Positions 16,426-25,330 are shown, counted from the stretch's first letter. The stretch: DNA of 64,000 nucleotides from Planococcus lenghuensis (GCF_001999905.1 NZ_CP019640.1:448501-512500); one strand, 5' to 3'. The notes: a model not told the origin generated them from the letters alone. Program-made: numbers and translations.

Positions 16426-16926
16426 TTAAAGCGCAGGTGTTTTTTCATGCTGCAAGGAAAGGATATATTCGGCTGTGTAGACAGGATAGCCTTCCAGCAA
16501 CTCCTCGAATTCCTGAATAAAGACGAATCCGTTCGCTTCATAAAAGCAACGGGCTATTTCATTATCAGCTTCAACAAAGGCGGACAGCTGCCTGCCGCCT
16601 GCAAGCTGTTCTATGCCGTACGACATCAGCTGAGTGCCATAACCATTCCGCTGAAATTCTGTTTTTATATGCATGGCGATCAGTTCTGCATCTCCATCTT
16701 CATCCACTTTTGTGAAATTGGCGAATCCGATCGGACTGCCTTCATGTTCAGCTATAAGTAGAATTGTTCGTTCAATCCGTTTTTGCATCATCACGCTTGA
16801 ATAAGACTTATCCAGCGCTATCTGCTGGACCTGGACAGGAAGAATGTCTGCATAGGTGCTGCGCCAGCTCTGCCGGGCAATCTCTTGAACTGCGCCGATG
16901 TCCTGTTCCGTTCCCGGACGAATCAT
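16426..16926 (-). CDS. GNAT family N-acetyltransferase
   Basis: This 166-residue acetyltransferase starts MIRPGTEQDIGAVQEIARQSW and has acetyl-CoA loop FQRNGYGTQLMSYGIEQL near residue 95. The remaining motifs (NEIARCFYEANGFVF) are typical for the fold. The start ATG at 16926 has GAGGTGG upstream; the open frame extending to 17283 is not coding. The last codons coincide with the right end of the IS remnant, so the C-terminus may have been altered by insertion. Substrate unknown. Confidence 0.85.
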   Translation of the reverse strand: MIRPGTEQDIGAVQEIARQSWRSTYADILPVQVQQIALDKSYSSVMMQKRIERTILLIAEHEGSPIGFANFTKVDEDGDAELIAMHIKTEFQRNGYGTQLMSYGIEQLAGGRQLSAFVEADNEIARCFYEANGFVFIQEFEELLEGYPVYTAEYILSLQHEKTPAL

Positions 16927-17050
16927 GTAACCACCTCGGCTGTTGTTTCCGCTATCATACCAAAAATTCCCGTTATAATCTATATGTATGGAATAATTGA
17001 AGAGAGTACAATTCCATACCAAAAAAGGATAAGGACAAGGAGATGAACTT

Positions 17051-17497
17051 ATGGAATGGAAAGCATACCGGTTTAATGAACTGACAATAAATGAATTGCA
17101 CGATATATTCCGGCTGCGGGTCAATGTATTCGTGGTTGAACAGAATTGTGCGTATCCGGAAGTGGACGGACTTGATCCGCACTGCACGCATCTCGTGGCG
17201 AAAACAGGCGGTCGCATTGCAGCGTATGCCCGGCTGGTGCCGGGCGGTTTAAAAGGAGAACTGCCGGCGATCGGTCGGGTCATTGTTGTGCCTGAAGCCC
17301 GCGGGACAGGACTGGGCCGGGAACTGGTTCAGCGAAGCAGGGACTTTATCATAAATGAATGGGAGGAAAAGGAGATTTTCCTGCAGGGTCAATCGCATTT
17401 GGAAGCATTTTATGCATCACTCGGGTTCGAGTCGGTTTCTGCTGAATATCTTGATGACGGCATCCCGCATATCGATATGAAATTCTCTAAAAACTGA
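17051..17497 (+). CDS. ElaA family GNAT acetyltransferase
   Basis: The 148-residue protein matches the ElaA group of GNAT enzymes. Key features are LRVNVFVVEQNCAYPEVDGLD near the N-terminus, the acetyl-CoA loop PEARGTGLGRELVQRS (about residue 82) and the C-terminal FYASLGFESVS and IPHIDM motifs. AAGGAGATGAACTT precedes the ATG. Substrate unknown. The gene is divergent from the neighbouring acetyltransferase. Confidence 0.88.
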   Translation: MEWKAYRFNELTINELHDIFRLRVNVFVVEQNCAYPEVDGLDPHCTHLVAKTGGRIAAYARLVPGGLKGELPAIGRVIVVPEARGTGLGRELVQRSRDFIINEWEEKEIFLQGQSHLEAFYASLGFESVSAEYLDDGIPHIDMKFSKN

Positions 17498-17499
17498 CG

Positions 17500-17524
17500 G
17501 ATTAAAAATTCCTGCAGAGGGTAA
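17500..17524 (+). promoter_or_regulatory. Candidate sigma-B promoter of the YtxH-like gene
   Basis: GATTAA and GGGTAA separated by 13 bp, starting just after the elaA stop codon and 36 bases before the next start. Confidence 0.5.
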
Positions 17525-17559
17525 AGAAAAAGTAAATGAATAAACGGGGGATGATGAGG

Positions 17560-17913
17560 ATGGCACGAACAAAAGGCCTTTTGCTGGCAGGGCTTGCTGC
17601 CGGTACGTACGCGTATCTGAAGAAACCGGAAAATCGGGAAAAAGCGACAACTGCTTTTAATAATGCGAAAGCGAAGGTGAATTCATACATGGAATCTCAA
17701 AACTTGGATAAAACAGGAAATGATGATGAAAATGTAACTCACTCCCGCAGCGGCAAACTGGCAGGAAAGGATGAACAGCCGGATAGAAGTCCGGGTGACT
17801 CCGGACTGGATGATGGCAAACAGAAGCTGTCACCAAACGATGTAGGGGATGAAAAAGAAGAAAACACGGAATCGGTAGCTCCGATTAAACGCGTAAATAC
17901 AGAAAACCTGTAG
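17560..17913 (+). CDS. Small YtxH-like protein with acidic tail
   Basis: The 117-residue product opens MARTKGLLLAGLAAGTYAYL, a glycine-rich hydrophobic segment like that of YtxH-type stress proteins, then a helical basic stretch and a long charged, disordered tail (DKTGNDDENVTHSRSG onward). ATG 17560 is favoured because GGGGG lies nine bases upstream; ATG 17536 has no site. A sigma-B-like promoter precedes it. A role in general stress is inferred from this promoter and the YtxH resemblance only. Confidence 0.7.
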   Translation: MARTKGLLLAGLAAGTYAYLKKPENREKATTAFNNAKAKVNSYMESQNLDKTGNDDENVTHSRSGKLAGKDEQPDRSPGDSGLDDGKQKLSPNDVGDEKEENTESVAPIKRVNTENL

Positions 17914-17966
17914 TGAAAAGAATAGCAGAATGAGGAAGGGATTATTTTCTTTCCGACATAGTAAGA

Positions 17967-18005
17967 AACGGCCATCAATTCAGCAGTGAATTGATGGCCG
18001 TTTTT
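17967..18005 (+). terminator. Terminator of the YtxH-like gene
   Basis: Stem ACGGCCATCAATTCA / TGAATTGATGGCCGT with a short loop and TTTTT after it. Confidence 0.85.
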
Positions 18006-18048
18006 ATGACGTTGTTTTCTGCAGAAGTATTGTGCTGCAGCCCGGGAA

Positions 18049-18360
18049 TTATTGTCGATCTTTATCGTCGTCGCGCGACAGATCTTCAAGACCGCTCCGG
18101 TCCTTGTCTTTATAAAAGCCTTCAGGATTTTCCGAGTACCGCTCATCTGCCATACCTGCTGACAGCCAGCTGTCCCGGTCTGTGCGGTCACCTTCTCCAT
18201 ATGTGCCTGTCGGACCGCTTTCTGATCGGGGTTCATCCGGAGCATCTACCGTCCGGGTTTCACGTCGAATCGTCCCGTCTTCTTGCAAATACGCTTTTTC
18301 TACTTTCGGAGGTATGTCTTCAGCTGCTCTTTTTTCTTGGTTCGTTCGTTTGTCTTCCAT
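18049..18360 (-). CDS. Small hydrophilic protein of unknown function
   Basis: A 103-residue, highly charged protein (MEDKRTNQEKRAAEDIPPK... ending RDDDKDRQ) with no hydrophobic segment and low complexity, so it is probably disordered and cytoplasmic. AGAGGAGGAGAAAAATG is a very strong start. A sigma-B-like promoter is visible about 50 bases upstream. I do not recognise the family; a stress-related role is only suggested by the promoter and by its neighbour. Confidence 0.7.
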   Translation of the reverse strand: MEDKRTNQEKRAAEDIPPKVEKAYLQEDGTIRRETRTVDAPDEPRSESGPTGTYGEGDRTDRDSWLSAGMADERYSENPEGFYKDKDRSGLEDLSRDDDKDRQ

Positions 18361-18407
18361 TTTTCTCCTCCTCTTTGTGGCTTCATTATTTCTTCCGTAT
18401 ACATAAA

Positions 18408-18432
18408 ATACCCGATTTCTGCTTTTTCACAC
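18408..18432 (-). promoter_or_regulatory. Possible sigma-B promoter of the hydrophilic protein gene
   Basis: On the minus strand GTGTGA and GGGTAT are separated by 13 bp. The -35 match is weaker than in the other candidates. Confidence 0.4.
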
Positions 18433-18478
18433 CCCGTCCCCCGTGTTTTGCTGATTGCCAAGCTTTTAAACCATCACG

Positions 18479-18510
18479 TGAAAAAGAACAAGCCGGCTTG
18501 GGCTTGTTCT
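18479..18510 (-). terminator. Terminator of the MFS gene
   Basis: On the minus strand AGAACAAGCC pairs with GGCTTGTTCT, followed by TTTTTC. Confidence 0.8.
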
Positions 18511-18546
18511 GGATTTGCTGCATTCCGGTGGGGAAAGATAAGCTTA

Positions 18547-19692
18547 TTATTCAGGCAAGGCCACCCGGTTTTTGAAAAGAAACCCGGACAGCGCCAGTGC
18601 CAGAAGCAGGCTGCCGCTCAGGATGAAGCCGCTGCCTGCGGTCAATTCAAGTGCCCCGGTAATTCCGGAGCCGGCTACAACGCCGATTGAAAAGCAGGCA
18701 TAGAATAACCCATATGCTTTGCCGCGGGAAGCGGCAGTGGTCGAATCGATCAGCAGTGAATTGATCGACGGGAACAGAAAAGCAAAGCCGACACCATACG
18801 ACGCCATGGAACTGTATAAAAAGGGGAGCGTTTCTGCACCGCTCAGCACAAACAGGGAACCTCCCATGATTGCCAGTCCGCCGGTCATCGTATAGACAGG
18901 CGGCACCATATCAAAGACACGGTTCACCGGCAGTGCAAACACCGCAATGGCAGCCAGTCCGAATACGCTCAAAAGCAGTCCGCCGGTTTCAGTGCCGAAT
19001 CCGAGTGCGATTGCCCGGAGCGGCAGCATATAGGCCAGAACCCCTTGAGAGAACATGAGGAAGAACGCACCGGTGTATGAAAGGACGAGCCCTGAAGAAA
19101 AGACAGCGCGTGCGGCTGTATCTCCTTCGCTATTCGTGTTCTTTTGTGCGGCACCCGGGAGGCGTTTCAGCAAGAAAGCAGCAGCAACCGCGATGATGAG
19201 TAATGCAGTGCCGGTAATGGACATCACGAATGGTACATTTGTGGCTGCAGCTGTTACTGCACTGAATGCCGGTCCTATGATGGCGGCCAGCCCGATGAAG
19301 GCTCCGGCAACGGCGCCGTTTCTGCCCCGGGCTTGTGTGCCGGTTTTATTGGCAGCATAAGTAAAAGCTGCAGGGATAATCAGACCGGCTGCCATTCCAT
19401 GAATAAAGCGGATCAACAGCAGACCGGAAGGACTTGCAGCAAACTGATACAGAAAAAGGGCGATCCCGGTCGTAAAGAGTCCGATAAGCAGTACGGTATA
19501 AGGACCGCGCCGATCTGCCAGGATGCCGGAAACCATATTGCCGCCGGTGTTGGCGAACGAGTAAATGCCGACGGCCAGCCCGGTCAGAAAGGGGCTGGCA
19601 CCAAGGGTTCCGGCGAACGGACTGATGACAGGCAACTGAGCAAATAAATCAAAAAAGGCAAAGAAAATAATAACGTAAATAAAAAAACGCAT
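18547..19692 (-). CDS. MFS transporter
   Basis: This 381-residue permease has about twelve hydrophobic segments and typical major-facilitator loops: LADRRGPYTVLLIG between segments 2 and 3, and RFIHGMAAGLIIPAA in segment 4. A short hydrophilic linker with KRLPGAAQKN lies near residue 190 between the two halves. It most resembles drug or metabolite efflux permeases. The direction and substrate cannot be read from sequence. It is divergent from the lipid kinase-like gene and has its own terminator. Confidence 0.85.
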   Translation of the reverse strand: MRFFIYVIIFFAFFDLFAQLPVISPFAGTLGASPFLTGLAVGIYSFANTGGNMVSGILADRRGPYTVLLIGLFTTGIALFLYQFAASPSGLLLIRFIHGMAAGLIIPAAFTYAANKTGTQARGRNGAVAGAFIGLAAIIGPAFSAVTAAATNVPFVMSITGTALLIIAVAAAFLLKRLPGAAQKNTNSEGDTAARAVFSSGLVLSYTGAFFLMFSQGVLAYMLPLRAIALGFGTETGGLLLSVFGLAAIAVFALPVNRVFDMVPPVYTMTGGLAIMGGSLFVLSGAETLPFLYSSMASYGVGFAFLFPSINSLLIDSTTAASRGKAYGLFYACFSIGVVAGSGITGALELTAGSGFILSGSLLLALALSGFLFKNRVALPE

Positions 19693-19800
19693 TCCAGTTC
19701 ACTCTTTCTGCTGGCTGGTTGTGCAGCGGGCTATTAGATTACATCTGGTGATTTTAGGGAAATAGGAATACATCCATTATTACCTGCGGAGGTTTTGCTA

Positions 19801-20697
19801 GTGAAAAGAGCTATGTTTATTATAAACCCCTCTTCCGGAAAAGAGGAAGCCCCTGTTTACAAGGAATTGGTAATTGAAGCGCTGTCCAGAATGGGATTCG
19901 AAACGGAACTCAGGGAAACGGCAAAAGAAGGGGACGCCACCCGGTTCGCGGCCGATGCCTGCAAAAATGAATTTGACTTTGTTATGGCAATGGGCGGGGA
20001 TGGCACGATCAATGAATCAGTGGCGGGGCTTGCTGAACAATCACATAAACCGCTGTTTTCATTCATCCCGCTTGGGACGGTGAATGATTTTGCGCGGGCG
20101 CTCGGTATTTCACTGGATCCTGAAGAAGCAATCGCTGCACTCGAGACCGGTGTCGTTAAAAAAGTGGATATCGCCAAGGCCGGGGAGCGATATTTTATGA
20201 ATATACTGGCGCTTGGCGCACTGGCTGAAGCCACATACCATGTCACACCTGAACAAAAAACGAAACTAGGGACGTTCGCTTATCTGCTGGAAGGGCTGAA
20301 AGCGCTGACGCATGATGAAGAAACGTATTTTGAAATCGAGCATGATCAGGGAAGGTGGGAAGGTGAAGCGAAACTTGTGCTGGCTGCGTTAACCAATTCA
20401 GTCGGGGGATTCGAGCGACTCGCCCCTGATGCGCAGCCGGATGACGGACTGCTGCATCTCTATATTGTGAAAAATGCTGCACTTCCTGCATTTATACGGA
20501 TGGCCGGGGAGCTGGTAATAGGCAGACTGGAACATGACCCTTCAGTCGACGTGATTCACGCCAAATCCGTATCGGTTAAAACAAAGGAACCGCTGGACTG
20601 CAATATCGATGGGGAGGCTGGATTCAAGACACCTTTCACAATTGAAGTGCTGCCCAAGCATATTGAGGTACTGGTTCCGCCGGAAAAAGCTGAATAG
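19801..20697 (+). CDS. YegS/DgkB-like diacylglycerol kinase family protein
   Basis: The 298-residue protein has the DAGK catalytic domain (about 1-130) with FIINPSSGK, the nucleotide loop MGGDGTINE and PLGTVNDFARALG, followed by the beta-sandwich domain of the YegS/BmrU group. Such enzymes phosphorylate diacylglycerol or related lipids at the membrane. The pattern fits the YegS side branch rather than essential DgkB with certainty. GTG 19801 is chosen because GGAGG lies eight bases upstream; the TTG at 19795 is too near. Confidence 0.85.
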   Translation: MKRAMFIINPSSGKEEAPVYKELVIEALSRMGFETELRETAKEGDATRFAADACKNEFDFVMAMGGDGTINESVAGLAEQSHKPLFSFIPLGTVNDFARALGISLDPEEAIAALETGVVKKVDIAKAGERYFMNILALGALAEATYHVTPEQKTKLGTFAYLLEGLKALTHDEETYFEIEHDQGRWEGEAKLVLAALTNSVGGFERLAPDAQPDDGLLHLYIVKNAALPAFIRMAGELVIGRLEHDPSVDVIHAKSVSVKTKEPLDCNIDGEAGFKTPFTIEVLPKHIEVLVPPEKAE

Positions 20698-20705
20698 CAT
20701 TCTGA

Positions 20706-20748
20706 TAGCTGCTGTGTTCAACCGGTTGGATACAGCAGCTATTTCTCG
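20706..20748 (+). terminator. Terminator of the lipid kinase-like gene
   Basis: TAGCTGCTGT pairs with ACAGCAGCTA across an 18-base loop region, followed by TTTCT. Confidence 0.75.
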
Positions 20749-20972
20749 TGCATCTACTTATTCAGCGTTTTATAAAAAAATATGGCAAAAAGAGATAAAA
20801 GCTGAAACTTTCTTCTTTCCAAAACGTTCTTGTAGAATATGAGCGGTTAATCATACAAAAATACAAAAAAATTTTTAAAGTGCAGGTAAAACTATTCTCT
20901 TATTTGGTAATTCGTTATATAGTTAAGGCACTGAGTATATTTGCCTGTATTTCAGAATGTCAGGAGGATTAG

Positions 20973-21758
20973 ATGAATACCATACCCGCACCTACTATTC
21001 AAGACACGATTTCAAAGCTGTTCATGATTGAAAACGAAGCACTCGGACGATATGAGGGCCTGGAGAATTTTTTCGAAATTGAAACGCAGCTGATCTATGA
21101 AATCCACCACTTGGAAAAAGAGCGAGCAAAGAAGAGCCTGAGACGGATCATTGATCTGATTTCAAACCGGTCAGGCAAGAAAATGATTCATGCAGTACGC
21201 AATTACTACATAGTCCTGTCCTCCATCATGGCAAGAAAACTGTATGAAACACAAGTTCCGCCCAAAAAAGCATTCGCGTTCAATGCTGCATGTGTGGAAA
21301 TCGTTGAAAACCGCATGAATGATTCGGAATTTCTGCTCGTCGCGGATGAGCTGATCGAATTTTTTGTGTCGATTCTCTCTGAACGAAAACAGCCGTCTTT
21401 TACGCATCAGACCGTCAATAAAGTGGTCATGTATATCAATGATGAAGTGGAGCGCGATCTATCGGTTGAGGATATTGCGAAACACTTCCACATCAGCACA
21501 AGCCACTTGTCCCGGATCTTCAGGGAACATGCAGGCATTACATTGGTCGAGTATTTGAACGTGCGGCGGGTGGAGGAATCCCAGTATTATTTACGCCATT
21601 CCAACAAGAGCATCGCAGCCATTTCAAATCAGTTCCATTTCTGCAATCAGAGTTACTTTACACGCATTTTCAAAAAGTATTCCGGCGTGACGCCAAAGCA
21701 GTTCCGGGACAGTCAGCAAATCCCGTATTTCCGCTTTACACTGCCAACAGGAAAATGA
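20973..21758 (+). CDS. AraC family transcriptional regulator
   Basis: The 261-residue protein has a C-terminal AraC DNA-binding domain (about 150-250) with two helix-turn-helix motifs: DLSVEDIAKHFHISTSHLSR and the second around SIAAISNQFHFCNQSYFTR. The signature ends KKYSGVTPKQFR. The N-terminal 140 residues are helical with no recognised sensor domain. GTCAGGAGG precedes the ATG. Both neighbours are separated by terminators, so its target is not evident from the locus. Confidence 0.87.
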   Translation: MNTIPAPTIQDTISKLFMIENEALGRYEGLENFFEIETQLIYEIHHLEKERAKKSLRRIIDLISNRSGKKMIHAVRNYYIVLSSIMARKLYETQVPPKKAFAFNAACVEIVENRMNDSEFLLVADELIEFFVSILSERKQPSFTHQTVNKVVMYINDEVERDLSVEDIAKHFHISTSHLSRIFREHAGITLVEYLNVRRVEESQYYLRHSNKSIAAISNQFHFCNQSYFTRIFKKYSGVTPKQFRDSQQIPYFRFTLPTGK

Positions 21759-21783
21759 AGGGGAGCCATTCCCTTCTTTTTTT
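21757..21783 (+). terminator. Terminator of the AraC-type gene
   Basis: Stem GAAGGGGA / TCCCTTC with a short loop and seven T residues, overlapping the stop codon. Confidence 0.8.
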
Positions 21784-21877
21784 GTGTCAAAATGAAGGCA
21801 TTCAGCGTGAGCGTTTGAAATTTAACTCCTGGAACGTTATACTTCTTAATAGTTTGAGAAGGTTGAAGGTGAATTGA

Positions 21878-22648
21878 TTGAATAAAAAAATGGGGTTACT
21901 GTTGACGCTGCTCGCTTCATTGCTCGTGTTGAGCGGTTGTTCGGCTATTGAAAACCAGGAAGGGTTCTTCTACAGCTTCTTTGTGCGTCCCTTCGATTGG
22001 GCACTGACTTATTTGGGTGATTTGTTTGGCGGGAGTTATGGTCTTGCAATTATCGCCATCACGGTTGTAATCCGGCTTATTTTGATGCCATTCATGCTGA
22101 ATACGTATAAGCGCCAGCAGGCGATGAAAGTGAAGATGGATGCAATGCGTCCGGAAATGGAAGACATTCAGAAGCGGCTGAAAGAAACGAAAGACCGTGA
22201 AGAGCAGATGAAGATCCAGCAGGAAATGATGGGGCTGTATAAGAAATACGAGGTCAACCCGTTGAATATGGGCTGTCTGCCGGCACTTGTCCAAATGCCG
22301 ATCGTCATGGGGCTGTATTTTGCGATCCTGTATTCACCGGATGTCAGAAGCCATGAATTCCTGTGGTTCAATCTGGGCGAGGCGGATATCATCATGGCTT
22401 TGATTGCCGGTGTGGTGTATTACTTCCAGGCGCGTGTATCACTCTGGACCATGCCTGAACAGCAAAAGAAACAAATGGCTATGTTCATTTACTTGTCCCC
22501 GGCAATGATTCTGATTATCTCATTCACGTCGCTTGCAGCACTGCCGCTTTACTGGGCAGTCGGCGGTCTGATCCTGATTTTCCAGACCTACATTGGCCGG
22601 AAGTTTTATCAACAGCATCCGGAAAAAGCAGTGGAAGACGCAAGTTGA
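21878..22648 (+). CDS. yidC: Membrane protein insertase YidC/OxaA lipoprotein
   Basis: YidC inserts and folds membrane proteins, alone or with SecYEG. The 256-residue product is the short Gram-positive form. It has a lipoprotein signal peptide with lipobox VLSGC (Cys21), then five membrane segments, including IAITVVIRLILMPF with the conserved arginine of the hydrophilic groove and a cytoplasmic helical hairpin (QAMKVKMDAMRPEMEDIQK). It starts at TTG 21878 after GAAGGTGAA. It is not beside rnpA/rpmH, so it is probably the accessory copy (YqjG-type). I found no MifM-like sensor ORF upstream. Confidence 0.92.
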   Translation: MNKKMGLLLTLLASLLVLSGCSAIENQEGFFYSFFVRPFDWALTYLGDLFGGSYGLAIIAITVVIRLILMPFMLNTYKRQQAMKVKMDAMRPEMEDIQKRLKETKDREEQMKIQQEMMGLYKKYEVNPLNMGCLPALVQMPIVMGLYFAILYSPDVRSHEFLWFNLGEADIIMALIAGVVYYFQARVSLWTMPEQQKKQMAMFIYLSPAMILIISFTSLAALPLYWAVGGLILIFQTYIGRKFYQQHPEKAVEDAS

Positions 22649-22652
22649 TAGT

Positions 22653-22684
22653 AAAAGCCGGCATTCGATGCCGGCTTTCTTTAT
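22653..22684 (+). terminator. Terminator of yidC
   Basis: AAAGCCGGCAT / ATGCCGGCTTT with a short loop, followed by CTTTATT. Confidence 0.8.
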
Positions 22685-22821
22685 TGGAATGCGCTGGTGA
22701 ACACCTATTTTGGATGCTTTGCAAAAAGCTCCACTCTCTGCTTGTGGTTTTCTATTTTTGCAGTGAAAGAGCCTGTACTGATCTTTAAGGAAGTCGTTGG
22801 CAAACAAAGGGAGGGATTCGG

Positions 22822-23067
22822 ATGAACCGCAAATGGCTGCAGGGAATTTTGCTGATTGGCCTCAGTGTCACCTCACTCGCTTTTTTAATTGCCGGCAGAC
22901 TGGAAGTTGCCGTCTTAGTGATGACACTTTTATTTGTCTGTACCAACGCTTTCCGGTATGTCCGGATGAAAGAGGAAGGATTCGACCGGGGAGCGAAATG
23001 GATGGGCGGCATGGCAATTTTGTTTGCTGTTCTGTTCGTTATTGTGCTGTTCACCGTCGTGCTGTAG
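22822..23067 (+). CDS. Small membrane protein of unknown function
   Basis: An 81-residue protein with two or three hydrophobic segments (GILLIGLSVTSLAFLIAG, VAVLVMTLLFVCTNAF and a C-terminal FAVLFVIVLFTVVL) separated by a charged loop with MKEEGFDRGAKWMGG. GGGAGGGATTCGG gives a strong start. I cannot assign a family. It stands alone before a convergent gene. Confidence 0.7.
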   Translation: MNRKWLQGILLIGLSVTSLAFLIAGRLEVAVLVMTLLFVCTNAFRYVRMKEEGFDRGAKWMGGMAILFAVLFVIVLFTVVL

Positions 23068-23102
23068 AAATGGAAGTTCTGATTCAATTCAAGTGTAATA
23101 GC

Positions 23103-23140
23103 TGACCGCTGGTTCTTAACTGAATCAGCGGTCTTCTGTA
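23103..23140 (+). terminator. Terminator between convergent genes
   Basis: GACCGCTG / CAGCGGTC arms around a TTAACTGAAT-type loop, followed by TTCT. The T-run is short. Confidence 0.5.
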
Positions 23141-23163
23141 TGCGGCAGCTGGCAAAGCGCGCA

Positions 23164-24321
23164 TCAATCTCCACGGGCATCAAGCTGCGACCGAAAGCAC
23201 AGAACGATCAGGACCGCAGGAGAAGAAAAGACTGCCATCCCGAGAAAAGCGAGGCCCGGAGACCATTCATATAAATAACCGCCAAGGAAAGTAAGGAGGG
23301 CGATGCTCAGACTCATAGCGAATGCTGCATACAGCCCTTGGGCAGCCGGAATATGACGGGCCGGCAGTTCCCGGAAGATGAATCGGATAAAAGCAAAATG
23401 CGCAACGCCGAATGATACGGCGTGAAGCGTTTGGGAAAGAATGAACACCCAGACGGAAGGGAACAGGAAAATCATCAGCCAGCGAACAATAGAACCAATG
23501 CCTGCCAGCAAAAACATGGAAGAGATGGACCATTTCGCAAACAAGGAATCAGCCTTGGCGAAAAAGAGAATTTCGATCAGGACTGCAATATTCAGGATGA
23601 CACCGATGTAAATACCACTGACACCCAGGTCCTGCAAGTAGATAAAGCCATAATTATAATAAGAAGCATGAGCGCCCTGCAGTAAGACAGCGGCGCTGAG
23701 CGCGATTAAAAAAACAGGCCGCCTGATCAATTCTGCAAGGGCATAATTTCCTGAGCGTTCAAGAGACGGTGAAGTCAGGAGCACAGCCGGAGCCCGCTGA
23801 AACTGGACCGCTGCCATCAGTATAAGACCGCCAAACATCAGCCAAAGAATCGCTTCCTCCTGCCAGACAGCGACAGCACCGCCGACCAGCAATAAGGCAA
23901 TCGTATATCCCAGTGAACCGAACGATCGGCTGTGCCCGTAATTGACCCGCTCGGCCTGCATGAGAATGGATGCACCGCTTTCTGTCGCTGGAAGCAAATT
24001 CGGGTAAAATAAATTGAAAACGACTGTAATGACGAATAACGCTGTGTATGTATCAAAAAAGAGATAGAAAATAAAAGAAGCAAGGGACAAGGCAACGAAC
24101 CAGCGAAGTACATTGCTTAAGGGCAAGTACCGGGTTGCAAGCGGGAACAGCACAAGTGTGGAAACCGCCCGTGCCACCATACCGGCACCCATAATGACAC
24201 TGGCGTCCACCACGCTCAGTCCTTTGTCATTTGTCAGCCAGCCCGTCCAGTAAGGAAGAAAGACGCCCCACGTAAAGAAGAATGCGAAAAAATTTTGCGA
24301 TAGCCACTTTTGATTATCCAT
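23164..24321 (-). CDS. MFS transporter of the PPP/nucleoside symporter-like group
   Basis: The 385-residue permease starts MDNQKWLSQNFFAFFFTWG and continues LPYWTGWLTNDKGLS, the entry typical of YwbF-like major facilitators related to phenylpropionate permeases. About twelve hydrophobic segments are present. I chose ATG 24321 by family alignment; longer in-frame starts upstream add a cysteine-rich unrelated peptide. The ribosome site is only fair (AAAGG 13 bases upstream). Substrate unknown. It is divergent from the VanY-type peptidase gene. Confidence 0.8.
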   Translation of the reverse strand: MDNQKWLSQNFFAFFFTWGVFLPYWTGWLTNDKGLSVVDASVIMGAGMVARAVSTLVLFPLATRYLPLSNVLRWFVALSLASFIFYLFFDTYTALFVITVVFNLFYPNLLPATESGASILMQAERVNYGHSRSFGSLGYTIALLLVGGAVAVWQEEAILWLMFGGLILMAAVQFQRAPAVLLTSPSLERSGNYALAELIRRPVFLIALSAAVLLQGAHASYYNYGFIYLQDLGVSGIYIGVILNIAVLIEILFFAKADSLFAKWSISSMFLLAGIGSIVRWLMIFLFPSVWVFILSQTLHAVSFGVAHFAFIRFIFRELPARHIPAAQGLYAAFAMSLSIALLTFLGGYLYEWSPGLAFLGMAVFSSPAVLIVLCFRSQLDARGD

Positions 24322-24440
24322 CCTGCATTTGCCACACCTTTCATCCATCTCTTTTGAGCGTACCAAATTTCTTGAAGATAGGGAAAAAAAGAAAAGATAA
24401 TGGTAAAATAAACAGGAGTTCAAGGGAAAGAAGGGGAAGC

Positions 24441-25313
24441 ATGGCAACTCGTTACAAAAAAAACAAACGAAAAAATGTTTCCGTCTACATATGGAGCATA
24501 TTGATTATTCTGCTCACGGCCGGTGCTGCAGGCGCGGGTGCCTGGCTCGGTGTGTATGCTGCACAGCAGTCAGCCAGCCAGCCGGAAGTCACAGAAGAAA
24601 CTGGAGGGATTGCTGTGACTGAAGAAACGGAACAGCCGGAGGAAGAAGAGAAGCAGCCGGTACCGGAAGAGGGAACGGAGGAAGCGCCGGAGACTGAAGA
24701 CCCGCTCATAGAAGAGCCGGCAGAGGAAGAACCGGTTACTGAAGAACTGCCGGTCGACCGGACGATATATCCGGAAGAGATTGAACCGCCAGCGGAACCG
24801 ACGATTATCCAGGGGGTACTGCTTGCCAATAAACAATATCCGTTGCCCGAGGATTATGCGCCAGGTGAAAACGCTGAAGCCCGGGCGGCATTTGAGCAGA
24901 TGGCTGCCGCTGCCGAGCAGGAGGGCATAGAACTGGTTGCATTCAGCACCTATCGAAGCTTCGCCAGACAAAAGGAATTGTATGAGGGCTATGCTGCCAG
25001 AGACGGAGCGGCGGCAGCTGATCGCTACAGTGCCCGTCCTGGTCACTCTGAGCACCAGACTGGACTGGCATTCGATATCGGTGAAGAAGGACAGGAGGAA
25101 AACTGGGCTTCCTCTTCATTCGGCGAAACGGCCGGCGGCGAATGGCTTGCCGATAACGCCCATAAATTCGGCTTCATCCTTCGCTATCCGGAAGGGAAGG
25201 AAAAAATCACTGGCTATATGTATGAATCCTGGCATTTCCGGTATGTCGGTGAAGAAATTGCAACTGCGATTCATGAGCAGGGACTGACACTTGAGGAATA
25301 CTTGGATATTTAA
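24441..25313 (+). CDS. VanY-type D-Ala-D-Ala carboxypeptidase (peptidase family M15B)
   Basis: The 290-residue protein has a basic N-terminus, one membrane segment (about 17-38), an acidic Pro/Glu-rich spacer (about 45-115) and a C-terminal VanY domain. Zinc-site motifs are SARPGHSEHQTGLAFDI and ESWHFRYVG, which supply the His, Asp and His ligands. It is expected to face outward, trimming D-Ala or related residues from peptidoglycan stem peptides. The spacer would let the enzyme reach into the wall. ATG 24441 follows AAGGGGAAGC. It is monocistronic, with a terminator. Confidence 0.9.
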   Translation: MATRYKKNKRKNVSVYIWSILIILLTAGAAGAGAWLGVYAAQQSASQPEVTEETGGIAVTEETEQPEEEEKQPVPEEGTEEAPETEDPLIEEPAEEEPVTEELPVDRTIYPEEIEPPAEPTIIQGVLLANKQYPLPEDYAPGENAEARAAFEQMAAAAEQEGIELVAFSTYRSFARQKELYEGYAARDGAAAADRYSARPGHSEHQTGLAFDIGEEGQEENWASSSFGETAGGEWLADNAHKFGFILRYPEGKEKITGYMYESWHFRYVGEEIATAIHEQGLTLEEYLDI

Positions 25314-25330
25314 ATGAATTTCAGGTGAAA

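Larger units (their letters stand above)
16138..16443 (+). mobile_element. Internally deleted insertion-sequence remnant (IS1182-like)
   Basis: The left end (CACCTGCTTAAAGCG then GGCCACTGAA) and the inverted right end (CACCTGCGCTTTAAGG then GGCCACTGAA) form imperfect terminal inverted repeats. Inside are a perfect hairpin flanked by A and T runs (16181-16220) and the last codons of a transposase (16235-16321). About 1.3 kb of transposase would be missing. The right inverted repeat overlaps the 3' end of the neighbouring acetyltransferase gene. The family assignment rests on the transposase tail and end sequences and is tentative. Confidence 0.6.

Noticed and set aside
16224..16541. Minus-strand 105-codon frame
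   Set aside because: It is the out-of-frame reverse of the insertion-sequence remnant and overlaps the acetyltransferase end.
21784..21877. MifM-like sensor ORF upstream of yidC
   Set aside because: Only a seven-codon frame (ATG at about 21794) occurs; there is no membrane-segment peptide with an arrest motif.
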